Source of the DNA: a bacterium
Lineage (GTDB): Bacteria; Bacillota_I; Bacilli_A; Mycoplasmatales; Mycoplasmoidaceae
Direction of reading: 5' to 3'
Assembly (NCBI GenBank): GCA_017633195.1
Contig: JAGBPV010000032.1
Span: 1 to 18,322, forward strand
DNA: 18,322 nucleotides
The translations under genes and the position numbers were made by a program. The stretch's first letter is position 1. Every line of letters begins with the position of its first letter. Positions 1 through 7,954 of this stretch are shown here, piece after piece. The notes under the pieces are model-generated. The model was not told the DNA's origin. It searched no databases and worked only from the letters and a program-made list of their open reading frames with translations.

Positions 1-2642
1 CTAAACCAAAAAAATATACTGTTGAACAAGTTTCACAAGATGAAATTAATACAATTCAACAATTACAAACACAAAATAAAGATACTAATGAGTCTTTAAT
101 GAATAAAATAAATATAAATAAAATTATGACTAAAAACCAAAATCAAAACCAAAAAATATTAAGTTCACCAATTCTTGATCCAATTCAAGCTTCAGTTTCT
201 AATACAAATACAAAACCAAAAAATATTGAAGTTAAATCAAATAATGATTTACCTTCACAAGATGATATTAGTACAATTCAACAACTGCAAGCACAAAACA
301 AAAATACTAATGATTCTTTATTAGTAAAAAATGAAAATCAATCAAGAATAATTAAATCAGAAGTTCAAGAACAAAATCAAAATATTCCTGAAGCATATTT
401 GAAATCAGATGATGAAGTTACAAAAATTGCAAAAAGTGATCCAATTCAAAAAATTGATGATTCAATGTTATTTTTGCAACAAAAATATGCAGGACAAAAA
501 GATTATCAAATTAAACGTCAAAACGAAATTAACAAAAATAATGTTAATAATTTAAACAACAAACAAACTATTAATAATGAATCATTAAATCCAAAACCAC
601 AATTTGTTGAAATAACTACACCTGCACAAAATTATGCTGATAATAAAAAAGTTTGTTCTTCACCAATTCCACAAAGTAATGATGAACAATATACAAAAGA
701 TTTATATCAAGCAATTAAGCAAGAACAAGTTAATCAAATTTATAATTCTATTAGTTCAGATTCAGCAAAAGTTATTACTATTAGTGAACCTGAATTGGTT
801 CAAGAATTTAATAAATATAAAGTTGATCCAAGAAGAAAGATTTATATTATGGAAGAAGAAGATGCATTAAAAACTTTTGGAATTGTTGATGACAATAGTG
901 TTGATCAAAAAGTTTTATTTGAAGGCAATGTATTAAAAGTTTATTCAGGAGAAGATAATCAATTATTAAGTGCTCCTTATGGAACAATTGAAGACAATTA
1001 TTTAAATGATAATGTTTTCTTTTTAGAACATAACTTTACTGTTGCAGTTGATAGATACATTCCAAGAACAAAAATTAATATGAATAACTTTAGAGTTGAA
1101 GTTTCATATGTTGCTTTTAGATTACCAAAAGATAAAAGATTAATTGCTGCAAGAAATGCAGATATTAATGAATATGAAGCAAGAATCCATGATTACTTTA
1201 AAGATATTGGTGAAGCAATTAATGATCCACAAAAAGAAGGTAATAAAACATACATATCTTTAGCAACATCTCATGAACTTGGTTTAGTTGATAATCAAAC
1301 TAAAGCAAATAATGATTTAGAAAAAATTAAAGTTACTAAAGATGGAGTGAATGAAAAAATTAATTTAATTAATATCTTTAATAATTTTTATAGTGAATCT
1401 TTAAAACCTAATAGAAAATATGATCGAAGAATCAAACATTTTATTAGAATGATTCGTCAAATTTTAATGGATAGTTGTTATTATGCTGAAAGTGGTTTAT
1501 TAGTATTAAATTACGCTGAAGTATTACTATTTTTAGATCAATATTATGATTTAGACTTAGATAATGTTTATGATTTAAGTACTCAACATTCAAATATTTT
1601 ATTATTTGATACAGCAAAATACGCAGTAAAAAATAATTTAAGAACAATAGATGGATATTTAAAGGTTAATGATTCTTCTTATTTTATTCCTTTAAATTAT
1701 GATTATGTTTTATATGATTCAAAACTTTTAAATATTGTTGATGATTTAGCATTAGATATGGTTGAAGTAGAAAGGGTTTTATTAAATAGACCATTATTTA
1801 CTGATAATGAATTCTTTAATATGGATCCAAGTAATTTTGACCGTTTAAGAGCAATTAGTCCTTATATTGATTTTGTGAAATACTATGAACAAAAAAGAAT
1901 TCAATCAATGTATTCAAATTCTTATTTGTCAAGAATTTCACAAGATAATATTAAGCAAGAATTAGAACAATCTAATCATAAACAAAATCTTGATGAGATT
2001 ATTAAAGAACAAAAAGAAGTAGTAAAACCATATTTTTATAAAGATGAAACATATAAGCATGATGATTCATATGATAAGAAAAATATACAAAGAAAAAATA
2101 AGATTGAAAATGGTATTTTATTTTTGTCAGAAAATGAACTAGTTGATTTATACCAACACTCACATATTTCTGAAGATGGCACATTATATATTGATAAAAA
2201 TGAAGCTGAAAAATATGGATTAGTTGATGAAGATATTAAAGCAATTAGTGTCAATAATCAAATTATTCCATTATCAAGTATTACTAAATCTGAAGAAATT
2301 AATGAACTTAAAAAGAAATATCAACAAGAATCAATTACAAGTAATCTTGATAATTCTAAAAAAAGTGGTTCAACTAAAATTGAAGATGGAATTATTTATT
2401 TATCAGAAAAAGATTTAGTGCATTTATATCAACATTCACATGTCACAGAAGATGGAACTGTATATTTAGATAAAATTGAAGCAGATAAATATGGTTTAAA
2501 TAATGCAAATATTAAAGCAATTAGTGTTAATAATCAAATAATTCCATTATCAAGTATTACAAAGCAAGAAATGGATAAAGAACTAGCAGATGAACAAGAA
2601 TTTATTAAAGCAAAAGAACATTCTAAGAAAAGAAGAAAATAA
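1..2642 (+). CDS. Gln/Asn-rich repeat protein of unknown function, 5' end outside window
   Basis: The frame is open from base 3 to a TAA at 2640-2642, giving 879 visible residues; the start lies upstream, so the ATG at 99 is internal. I do not recognise a family. The first ~240 residues are low-complexity, rich in Gln, Asn, Lys and Ser. They carry a degenerate repeat: the motif TIQQLQ-QNK-TN-SL is encoded near 51 and again near 273, a period of about 74 codons. The middle (roughly 900-1920) looks globular, with aromatic and charged stretches and no clear membrane helix. The C-terminal part has two close copies of a ~62-residue module (2103-2288 and 2379-2564) containing LYQHSH, EDGT and KYGL. 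A divergent third copy lies near 771-906. The visible protein has no tryptophan. The tail is very basic. The next gene contains the same module, so the two are probably functionally linked. A cytoskeletal or surface role is possible, but nothing in the sequence proves it. Confidence 0.75.
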   Translation, partial: KPKKYTVEQVSQDEINTIQQLQTQNKDTNESLMNKININKIMTKNQNQNQKILSSPILDPIQASVSNTNTKPKNIEVKSNNDLPSQDDISTIQQLQAQNKNTNDSLLVKNENQSRIIKSEVQEQNQNIPEAYLKSDDEVTKIAKSDPIQKIDDSMLFLQQKYAGQKDYQIKRQNEINKNNVNNLNNKQTINNESLNPKPQFVEITTPAQNYADNKKVCSSPIPQSNDEQYTKDLYQAIKQEQVNQIYNSISSDSAKVITISEPELVQEFNKYKVDPRRKIYIMEEEDALKTFGIVDDNSVDQKVLFEGNVLKVYSGEDNQLLSAPYGTIEDNYLNDNVFFLEHNFTVAVDRYIPRTKINMNNFRVEVSYVAFRLPKDKRLIAARNADINEYEARIHDYFKDIGEAINDPQKEGNKTYISLATSHELGLVDNQTKANNDLEKIKVTKDGVNEKINLINIFNNFYSESLKPNRKYDRRIKHFIRMIRQILMDSCYYAESGLLVLNYAEVLLFLDQYYDLDLDNVYDLSTQHSNILLFDTAKYAVKNNLRTIDGYLKVNDSSYFIPLNYDYVLYDSKLLNIVDDLALDMVEVERVLLNRPLFTDNEFFNMDPSNFDRLRAISPYIDFVKYYEQKRIQSMYSNSYLSRISQDNIKQELEQSNHKQNLDEIIKEQKEVVKPYFYKDETYKHDDSYDKKNIQRKNKIENGILFLSENELVDLYQHSHISEDGTLYIDKNEAEKYGLVDEDIKAISVNNQIIPLSSITKSEEINELKKKYQQESITSNLDNSKKSGSTKIEDGIIYLSEKDLVHLYQHSHVTEDGTVYLDKIEADKYGLNNANIKAISVNNQIIPLSSITKQEMDKELADEQEFIKAKEHSKKRRK
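771..906 (+). repeat. Divergent copy A of the ~62-residue module
   Basis: The encoded segment has the pattern ISEPELV, then YIMEEEDALKTFGIVDD. This aligns with LSENELV, then YIDKNEAEKYGLVDE of the copy at 2103-2288. The acidic and hydrophobic spacing is kept but identity is modest, so this copy is less certain than the other three. Confidence 0.5.
2103..2288 (+). repeat. Copy B of the ~62-residue module
   Basis: It encodes a segment beginning IENGILFLSENELV, continuing with LYQHSH and EKYGL, and ending IIPLSSITK. It is nearly identical in its last 20 codons to copy C at 2379-2564. The two copies are 276 bases apart start to start and are also similar at DNA level, which points to a fairly recent tandem duplication. 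Confidence 0.85.
2379..2564 (+). repeat. Copy C of the ~62-residue module
   Basis: It encodes IEDGIIYLSEKDLV, LYQHSH, DKYGL and a final IIPLSSITK. It has the same length as copy B (186 bases), with most differences at third positions or conservative. Confidence 0.85.
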
Positions 2643-2644
2643 TC

Positions 2645-3178
2645 TTGGAACAAGAATTAAATAAAATTAAATCAATTAAAATTGTTCATCCTGATGCATT
2701 AATAAAAAAACCTGATACTAAACAATTATCATTAAATGAAAGTAATAATCAAGTTCAAACTCTATCTGATGCTTTAAAAAATAGTATTAATTCTAATAAA
2801 GAAATTAAATCAACACCATTAGAACAAGAAAATGCTAAAAAAGAGTTTTTCAAACTATTTCATAAAGATAAAAAACAGCATGCAAATAATATTCATAATT
2901 CACAATTAATTGTTGATGATAATGGAATTTTACATTTAAATATCAATCAAGTACATGATATTATGACTGAATCAATTGTTGGAGAAGACAAAAGAGTTTA
3001 TTTAAATCACAAAATTGCTGCAAAATATGGTTTATTAAATTCTAAAATTAAAGAAGTTCAAGTTGAAGATACACTAATTCCTGTACAAGAATTAACAAAA
3101 CAAGAGGTAAAAAAAATTAAACATGATGAAAAAGTTAAAAGACATTTAAGAAAAAAGAATAAAAACAAAAAGTTATAA
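2645..3178 (+). CDS. Small basic protein sharing the module of the upstream gene
   Basis: 177 residues, function not recognised. The first ~85 residues are rich in Lys, Asn, Gln and Ser, like the upstream protein. Residues ~90-152 form a fourth copy of the module (ILHLNINQV, then VYLNHKIAAKYGL, then IPVQELTK). The tail is strongly basic. No membrane segment, signal peptide or Trp is visible. The start is taken as TTG at 2645, two bases after the upstream stop, because no ATG is available near the 5' end and a stop in this frame lies at 2624. The Shine-Dalgarno match is weak. Re-initiation after the upstream stop, or a -1 slip on the A-run just before it, would both explain expression. The gene may be a piece of an originally longer single gene. 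Confidence 0.7.
   Translation: MEQELNKIKSIKIVHPDALIKKPDTKQLSLNESNNQVQTLSDALKNSINSNKEIKSTPLEQENAKKEFFKLFHKDKKQHANNIHNSQLIVDDNGILHLNINQVHDIMTESIVGEDKRVYLNHKIAAKYGLLNSKIKEVQVEDTLIPVQELTKQEVKKIKHDEKVKRHLRKKNKNKKL
2912..3100 (+). repeat. Copy D of the ~62-residue module
   Basis: Within the second gene, this encodes GILHLNINQV, GEDKRVYLNHKIAAKYGL and IPVQELTK. These align position by position with GILFLSENEL, SEDGTLYIDKNEAEKYGL and IPLSSITK of copy B. The LYQHSH element is replaced, so it is a divergent copy. Confidence 0.7.
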
Positions 3179-3180
3179 AG

Positions 3181-3216
3181 AAAAATATTGGTTTAATTAA
3201 ATGCCAATATTTTTTT
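3181..3216. terminator. Bidirectional hairpin terminator between the repeat-protein genes and the ferredoxin gene
   Basis: An 11-bp perfect stem (AAAAATATTGG with CCAATATTTTT), a 12-base loop and a T-run lie just after the stop at 3178. The A-run of the left arm makes a T-run on the other strand, so it can also end the minus-strand ferredoxin gene, whose stop codon overlaps its edge. Confidence 0.75.
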
Positions 3217-3424
3217 ATGTTCATTCTAATTCTGCATCTGCTAATTTAATTTCAATACATTCTTGCGGACATACAGTTGCACATGCCCCACATCCAATAC
3301 AAGTATTATTTACATAAGCTTTTTTATCTTTAATAACAATTGCTTCAACAGGACAAACAGGAACACATTCACCACATCCATCACATTTGCTTCTATCTAT
3401 ACAAGATCTAATGATTTCATTCAT
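3215..3424 (-). CDS. Ferredoxin, 2[4Fe-4S] type
   Basis: 69-residue electron carrier of the bacterial 2[4Fe-4S] ferredoxin family, cytoplasmic. Two clusters are evident: CDGCGECVPVCP in the N-terminal half and CIGCGACATVCP in the C-terminal half, each with the CxxCxxCxxxCP spacing. The length is typical. A UGA at 3221-3223 is read as Trp, and the protein ends -Glu-Trp-Thr at a TAA at 3215-3217; stopping at UGA would remove only two residues. It is transcribed divergently from cmk, 55 bases apart. Its redox partner is not visible in the window. The family assignment is firm; the biological role in this organism is unknown. Confidence 0.93.
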
Positions 3425-3445
3425 AATTTTTATAAAGTAATATTT

Positions 3446-3453
3446 ATTATAAT
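3446..3453. promoter_or_regulatory. Possible shared -10 element for divergent ferredoxin and cmk promoters
   Basis: ATTATAAT contains TATAAT on both strands (3448-3453 plus, 3446-3451 minus), centred in the 55-base gap between the two divergent starts. Leaders of about 15-20 bases would result in each direction. No clear -35 box is seen on either side. Confidence 0.35.
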
Positions 3454-3479
3454 TGTTATCAGTATATTATTATATTATC

Positions 3480-4160
3480 ATGTATAAACAAATCACAATT
3501 GATGGTCCAGCAGGTAGTGGTAAAAGTACAGTTGCTAAAAAACTTAGTAAATTGGTTAATTATTATTATGTTAATAGTGGATTTTTATATAGATTATTAA
3601 CATATTTTTTAAAAAAAAATAATGTTGATTTTTCTAGTTTAAATGAAGATGTATTTTTAATAGAAGTAGATGGATTAATTGATCGAATTAAAATTAATAA
3701 TAATCAAATTACTTTAGATAATAAAAATTATGAAGAGCAATTATATAATGAAGAAATTGCTTTATTAACAAGTAAATTATCACAATATCATTTTGTAAGA
3801 GAATTTATTAATGATATTTTATTAAATTTAGCAAAAGTTAATAATATTATTGTTGATGGCAGAGATATGGGAAGTGTTGTATTTAAAGATGCTGATTTAA
3901 AGTTTTATTTAGATGCATCAAATACTATTAGAGCACACAGAAGATATTTGCAATTAAAACAAATTAATCCTAATATTAAAGAAATAGATATCTTAAATGA
4001 TATTAATAAAAGAGATGAACAAGACAAAACTAGAAAACTATCTCCCTTAATTGTGCCTGAAAATGCTATTATTATTCAAACTGATTCTTATTCTATTGAT
4101 GAAGTTGTAAATATGATGTTTTTGCAATTTAAAAAAAGAATTAAAAAAATACAAGAATAA
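3480..4160 (+). CDS. cmk: Cytidylate kinase
   Basis: 226 residues. CMP/dCMP kinase transfers phosphate from ATP to CMP or dCMP in pyrimidine nucleotide salvage, in the cytoplasm. The P-loop GPAGSGKST is at residues ~9-17, a NSGFLYR substrate-site motif follows near 37-43, and DGRDMGSVVF (usually DGRD[IM]GTVV) lies in the middle. The lid region contains the Arg-rich KRDEQDKTRKLSPL, typical of the family. I chose ATG 3480 rather than the frame's earlier TTG because the family begins right before the ITIDGPAGSGKS strand. There is no good Shine-Dalgarno. The length fits the family (~220). It is followed after 56 bases by rpsU. Confidence 0.93.
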   Translation: MYKQITIDGPAGSGKSTVAKKLSKLVNYYYVNSGFLYRLLTYFLKKNNVDFSSLNEDVFLIEVDGLIDRIKINNNQITLDNKNYEEQLYNEEIALLTSKLSQYHFVREFINDILLNLAKVNNIIVDGRDMGSVVFKDADLKFYLDASNTIRAHRRYLQLKQINPNIKEIDILNDINKRDEQDKTRKLSPLIVPENAIIIQTDSYSIDEVVNMMFLQFKKRIKKIQE

Positions 4161-4174
4161 GTCTTAAAAATATA

Positions 4175-4180
4175 TATAAT
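4175..4180 (+). promoter_or_regulatory. Possible -10 element upstream of rpsU
   Basis: A perfect TATAAT lies in the cmk-rpsU gap, 36 bases before the rpsU start. No recognisable -35 box is present at the expected distance. Perfect -10 hexamers arise by chance in sequence this AT-rich. Confidence 0.35.
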
Positions 4181-4216
4181 ACATCATATTGAGTAAAGAA
4201 ATGTGGTGAATTTGTT

Positions 4217-4396
4217 GTGCCTAAAATCTTAGTAGAAGATGGAAATTTAGATTTAGCGTTAAAGAAATTTAAACGCGTTGCTGATGAAACTAAGAGAAAT
4301 TATCAAAGACATGAATATTATTTACGTCCAGGTCTTAGATTAAAAGAAAAAGCTTTATTATCAGCTAAAAAAAGACATAAACAACACAGAGCATAG
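4217..4396 (+). CDS. rpsU: 30S ribosomal protein S21
   Basis: 59-residue small-subunit ribosomal protein bS21, which binds the platform near the 3' end of 16S rRNA. The N-terminus reads (M)PKILVEDGNLDLALKKFKR, followed by the basic helix RNYQRHEYY and a basic C-terminus ending KKRHKQHRA, all typical of S21. The start is GTG at 4217, because family members begin right before PKI and no ATG is in frame. GGTGA at 4205-4209 is a plausible ribosome-binding site. It ends in TAG within the left arm of a terminator hairpin. Confidence 0.95.
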   Translation: MPKILVEDGNLDLALKKFKRVADETKRNYQRHEYYLRPGLRLKEKALLSAKKRHKQHRA

Positions 4397-4418
4397 TGCA
4401 TTAATTGCACTATTTTTT
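4394..4418 (+). terminator. Rho-independent terminator after rpsU
   Basis: A 7-bp stem TAGTGCA / TGCACTA with a 5-base loop is followed by TTTTTT. The stem begins with the rpsU stop codon itself, and ybeY starts only five bases after the T-run, so read-through or a nearby promoter must serve ybeY. Confidence 0.7.
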
Positions 4419-4422
4419 ATAT

Positions 4423-4881
4423 ATGATTGATTTTAAGATAAATTATTCTATTAAAAAAACTTTAGATAAACAATATTTATTAGCAATTAAAAAACTAATT
4501 AAAATTGCTAATGATTTTTTAAACTTACCAAGTTTACTAAATTACTTTGATTTGATGTTTGTTGGAACAAAAAAGATTAAGGATTTAAATATAAAATATC
4601 GCAATAAAAATAAAGTTACAGATGTAATTTCTTTAGCATACAATCAACCATTTTTGTATCAAACTAAAGATATTAATATTCTTGGAGAAATTTATATTGC
4701 TTATGATATTGCATTAAAGCAAGCAAAAAAATACAATCATTCATTAAAAAGAGAAATTTGCTTTTTAGTATTACATGGTTTATTACATTTAATTGGATAT
4801 GATCATATGAATCTTGAAGATGAAAAGAAGATGTTTGGTTTGCAAGAACTTATCTTAGAAAAAGCAAATATTAAAAGATAA
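4423..4881 (+). CDS. ybeY: Endoribonuclease YbeY (rRNA maturation factor)
   Basis: 152 residues. YbeY is a single-strand-specific zinc endoribonuclease involved in 16S rRNA 3'-end processing and ribosome quality control. The hallmark metal motif is HGLLHLIGYDH, with His at ~118, 122 and 128. The upstream segment NKVTDVISLAY matches the conserved [KN]xTDVLSFxY region, and LGEIYI matches the LGDI[VY]I strand. I chose ATG 4423; an upstream TTG at 4405 in the same frame lies inside the preceding terminator. It sits between rpsU and era, as in many Firmicutes, which fits a ribosome-biogenesis cluster. Confidence 0.93.
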   Translation: MIDFKINYSIKKTLDKQYLLAIKKLIKIANDFLNLPSLLNYFDLMFVGTKKIKDLNIKYRNKNKVTDVISLAYNQPFLYQTKDINILGEIYIAYDIALKQAKKYNHSLKREICFLVLHGLLHLIGYDHMNLEDEKKMFGLQELILEKANIKR

Positions 4882-4956
4882 AAAAATAAATTTATTATAA
4901 GTATCTTTATTTTAAAAATAAGTTTAATAAAATTAAGTTGATAAGGAAAAAATATT

Positions 4957-5847
4957 ATGAAATATTCTGCAATATCATTAATAGGTAAACCAAACGTTGG
5001 TAAAAGTACAATCATCAACAAGATTTTTAATGAACAAGTTTCTATTGTAAATATGAAACCTCAAACTACAAGAAACCAAATTGCTAAAATTTATGAAAAT
5101 AGTGATTATAAGATTTTATTTGTAGATACACCAGGTTTTCATTTAGAAAAAAATGAATTAGATAAATTTTTAAATGGTGAAATTTATCGTGCACTAAAAC
5201 TATGTCCAATTATTTTTTTAATTGGTGATTTGAGTAGAGATTTTAGTAATGAAGATGAAATTATTGTTAAAAAAATCCAAAAATTAAAAGATAAAAAAAT
5301 TATTTTATTGCTTAATAAAAGTGATTTACTTGATAATTCTACTAAACAATCAGAACTATTAAATAAATATGAACAATATCTTGAATTTTATAAAGTATAT
5401 TTAGTAAATCAAAACGAATTTGATATTAATAAAATTCTTCATGATATTTCTAATTTATTTGAAGATCATGAAGATCTGATTAATTTTATTGAAAATAATT
5501 TAGATGATAAATTTATTATTAAAGAAATTATAAGAAATGTTATTTTAAGATTACTAAAACAAGAAGTTCCTTACAGTGTTGCTATCAATGTGATTAAAGA
5601 TAAATATAATGACGAAACAAAATCATATAATGTTGAAGCACAAATTATTGTAGATAAAGAAAGTCATAAACCAATTTTAATTGGTAAACAAGGTAGAATG
5701 ATTAAACAAATTGGGATTGATTCAAGAATTGATTTAGCAAAAATTTATAACTGTAATATTAATTTATTTTTAGATGTAAAAGTAAAACAAAATTGAAAGA
5801 ATAATCTTAATGATTTAAAGGAATTAGGATATATTATTAAAAAATAA
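4957..5847 (+). CDS. era: GTPase Era
   Basis: 296 residues. Era is an essential Ras-like GTPase that binds the 3' end of 16S rRNA and helps assemble the 30S subunit. G1 is GKPNVGKST at 10-18, the switch region has PQTTRNQ, G3 is DTPG at 57-60 and G4 is NKSD at 120-123. A C-terminal KH domain is marked by PILIGKQGRMIKQIG. A UGA at 5794-5796 is read as Trp and the true end is TAA at 5845, adding 17 residues; the full length then matches the family (~300). AAGGA upstream is a ribosome-binding site. recO starts 4 bases after the stop, so the two are co-transcribed. Confidence 0.95.
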
Positions 5848-5851
5848 TTAA

Positions 5852-6544
5852 ATGGCAGAAAATGTAATTACTGGATTTATTATTAATATTTCTGATTATG
5901 AAATTTATGATCAAATTTTAACTTTATTATTACCTAATAATTTAAAGTTAACTTTAATTGCATTAGGTACTAAGAAGATTCTTTCTAAAAATGCAAGAAA
6001 TATTTCATTATTAAATCAAGTTGAAGCTGAAGTTTTTTTAGCAAGAAATATTAATAAAATCAGTAAATTAAAAAAAATTATTAGTTTGTATAATTTTTCA
6101 TGAGAAGATTTAACAAATAAAATATTTAAAATATTTTTAAATTATGTAAATTATCAAAAAGATTTAAAAGAAGATTTTTATAGTTTATTAATTTATTTAA
6201 TCAATCATAAAGATGAACAATATCAAATTTTATTAAGCAAATTATTAAAGTTGATTTTTATTGATTTAGGATTAAAATTTTATTTTAATGATTGTATTAA
6301 TTGTCATAATAAATTTGTCACAATTATAAGTATTGAATATGCTTCATTAATATGTAATAACTGTAATGATTACAAAGAAAAATCTTATCCATTATGATTC
6401 ATGAAGGATTTTTTTTATTTCTTTTATGATGAAAATAAGTTAATATTTAATGATAATAAACAAAAAGATTGATTTTATATCTCATTAAATCTTATTTTGA
6501 TTGCATTAATTGATAAACATGCAGGATATAAAATAAAAATATAA
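5852..6544 (+). CDS. recO: DNA repair protein RecO
   Basis: 230 residues. RecO works with RecR to load RecA on SSB-coated single-stranded DNA in gap repair. The N-terminal OB-fold is recognisable from the opening GFIINISDYEIYDQILTLL and LIALGTKKILSKNARN. A zinc site follows, with CxxC at 148/151 and CxxC at 168/171. UGA codons at 6101-6103 and two further positions encode Trp; read as stops they would falsely break the gene into pieces. The length is close to the family average (~240), slightly short. It is tightly linked to era and followed by glyQS after 18 bases. Sequence divergence is high, but context and zinc pattern support the call. Confidence 0.88.
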
Positions 6545-6562
6545 ATATAAAGGATTAAACAT

Positions 6563-7954
6563 ATGAAATATACACAAGAAGAAATTGTTAATCATTTAAA
6601 AAGTTATGGATTTGTTTTTAATAGTAGTGAAATTTATGGTGGGCTTGCAAATGCTTGAGATTATGGTCCTTTAGGTACTTTACTAAAAAACAATATTAAA
6701 AATTTATGAATGAGTTACTTTAGCATTAAAGATCCTAAAGTTTATAATTTAGACAGTAGCATTATGCTTAATCCTTTAGTGTGAAAAGCAAGTGGACACT
6801 TAGAAAAATTTAGTGATCCTTTAATTGATTGTAAAAACTGTAAATCAAGATTCAGAGCTGATAAATTAATTGAAGCTAAAGATAGTAATTTAAATATTTC
6901 AGATCATTTAAGTAATGAAGAATACAAAATATTATTTAAAAAATACAATGTAAGTTGTCCATTGTGTAATCATAATGAATTTACTGATGTAAGAAGTTTT
7001 AATTTAATGTTTAAAACTTATATGGGTGTAACTCAAGATAATTTAGATACTTTATATTTAAGACCAGAAACTGCACAAGGAATTTTTATTAATTTTAAGA
7101 ATGTTTATCGAACACAAAGAGCAAAATTACCATTTGGTATTAGTCAAATAGGTAAGAGTTTTAGAAATGAAATCACTCCAGGTAACTTTATTTTTAGAAC
7201 AAGAGAATTTGAACAAATGGAACTTGAATACTTTTGTTTTAAAGAAGAAGCTGATGTAATTTTTGAAAAATTATTTAATAAAGTAAAATTCTTCTTAAAT
7301 AATTATTGTTTAATTAAAAATAATCATCTAAATTTTCATGAACAAACTAAGGATGAATTAGCACATTATTCTACAAGAACAATCGATGTACAATATGATT
7401 TTCCACATGGAATGAGTGAATTATGGGGAATTGCCAATAGAACTGATCATGATTTAAAAAAACATATGGAATTTTCTAAACAAGATTTAACTTATTTAGA
7501 TGAAAATACTCATAATAAAGTAATTCCATACGTTATTGAACCTTCAGTTGGAGTAGAAAGATTATTATATGCAATTTGTTGTGATGCTTATGATGTGCAA
7601 AAATTACAAGATGATGATAATAGAGTAGTATTACATTTTGCAAATTGATTAAGTCCAATTAAACTTGCAGTTTTTCCTTTAGTAAATAAATTAGATGAAT
7701 ATGCAAGAAAAATTTTTGATGATTTAATAAATAAGATAAATGGCAAAATTATTTATGATTCAAGTGGTTCAATAGGAAAAAGATATAGAAGACAAGATGC
7801 AATAGGTACACCATTTTGTTTAACTGTAGATTTTGACACACTTAATACTAATATTGTAACTATTAGAAATAGAGATGATATGAGTCAAATTAAATTAGAA
7901 TTAAAAGATGCGGCAAATTATATTAATGAACATATCAAACCAATAAATGAATAA
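6563..7954 (+). CDS. glyQS: Glycyl-tRNA synthetase, single-chain (class II)
   Basis: 463 residues. It attaches glycine to tRNA-Gly in the cytoplasm; this is the alpha2 type also found in Gram-positives and eukaryotes. The N-terminus has GLANAWDYGPLG. Two Cys pairs, CKNC and CPLC, flank an insertion and probably bind zinc. Motif 2 is seen in GKSFRNEITPGNFIFRTREF, with EQMELEYF after it. Motif 3 is EPSVGVERLLYAI, and the C-terminal anticodon-binding domain follows. UGA reads as Trp at several conserved places, including the one at 7646-7648. AAAGGA precedes ATG 6563. The stop overlaps the start of dnaG by 8 bases. The recO-glyS-dnaG order is common in Firmicutes and Mollicutes. Confidence 0.96.

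Noticed and set aside
634..870. Plus-strand ORF in another frame inside the first repeat gene, and several minus-strand ORFs of 60-70 codons there
   Set aside because: They lie inside a long continuous gene and consist of the Lys/Ile/Leu runs expected from AT-rich shadow frames.
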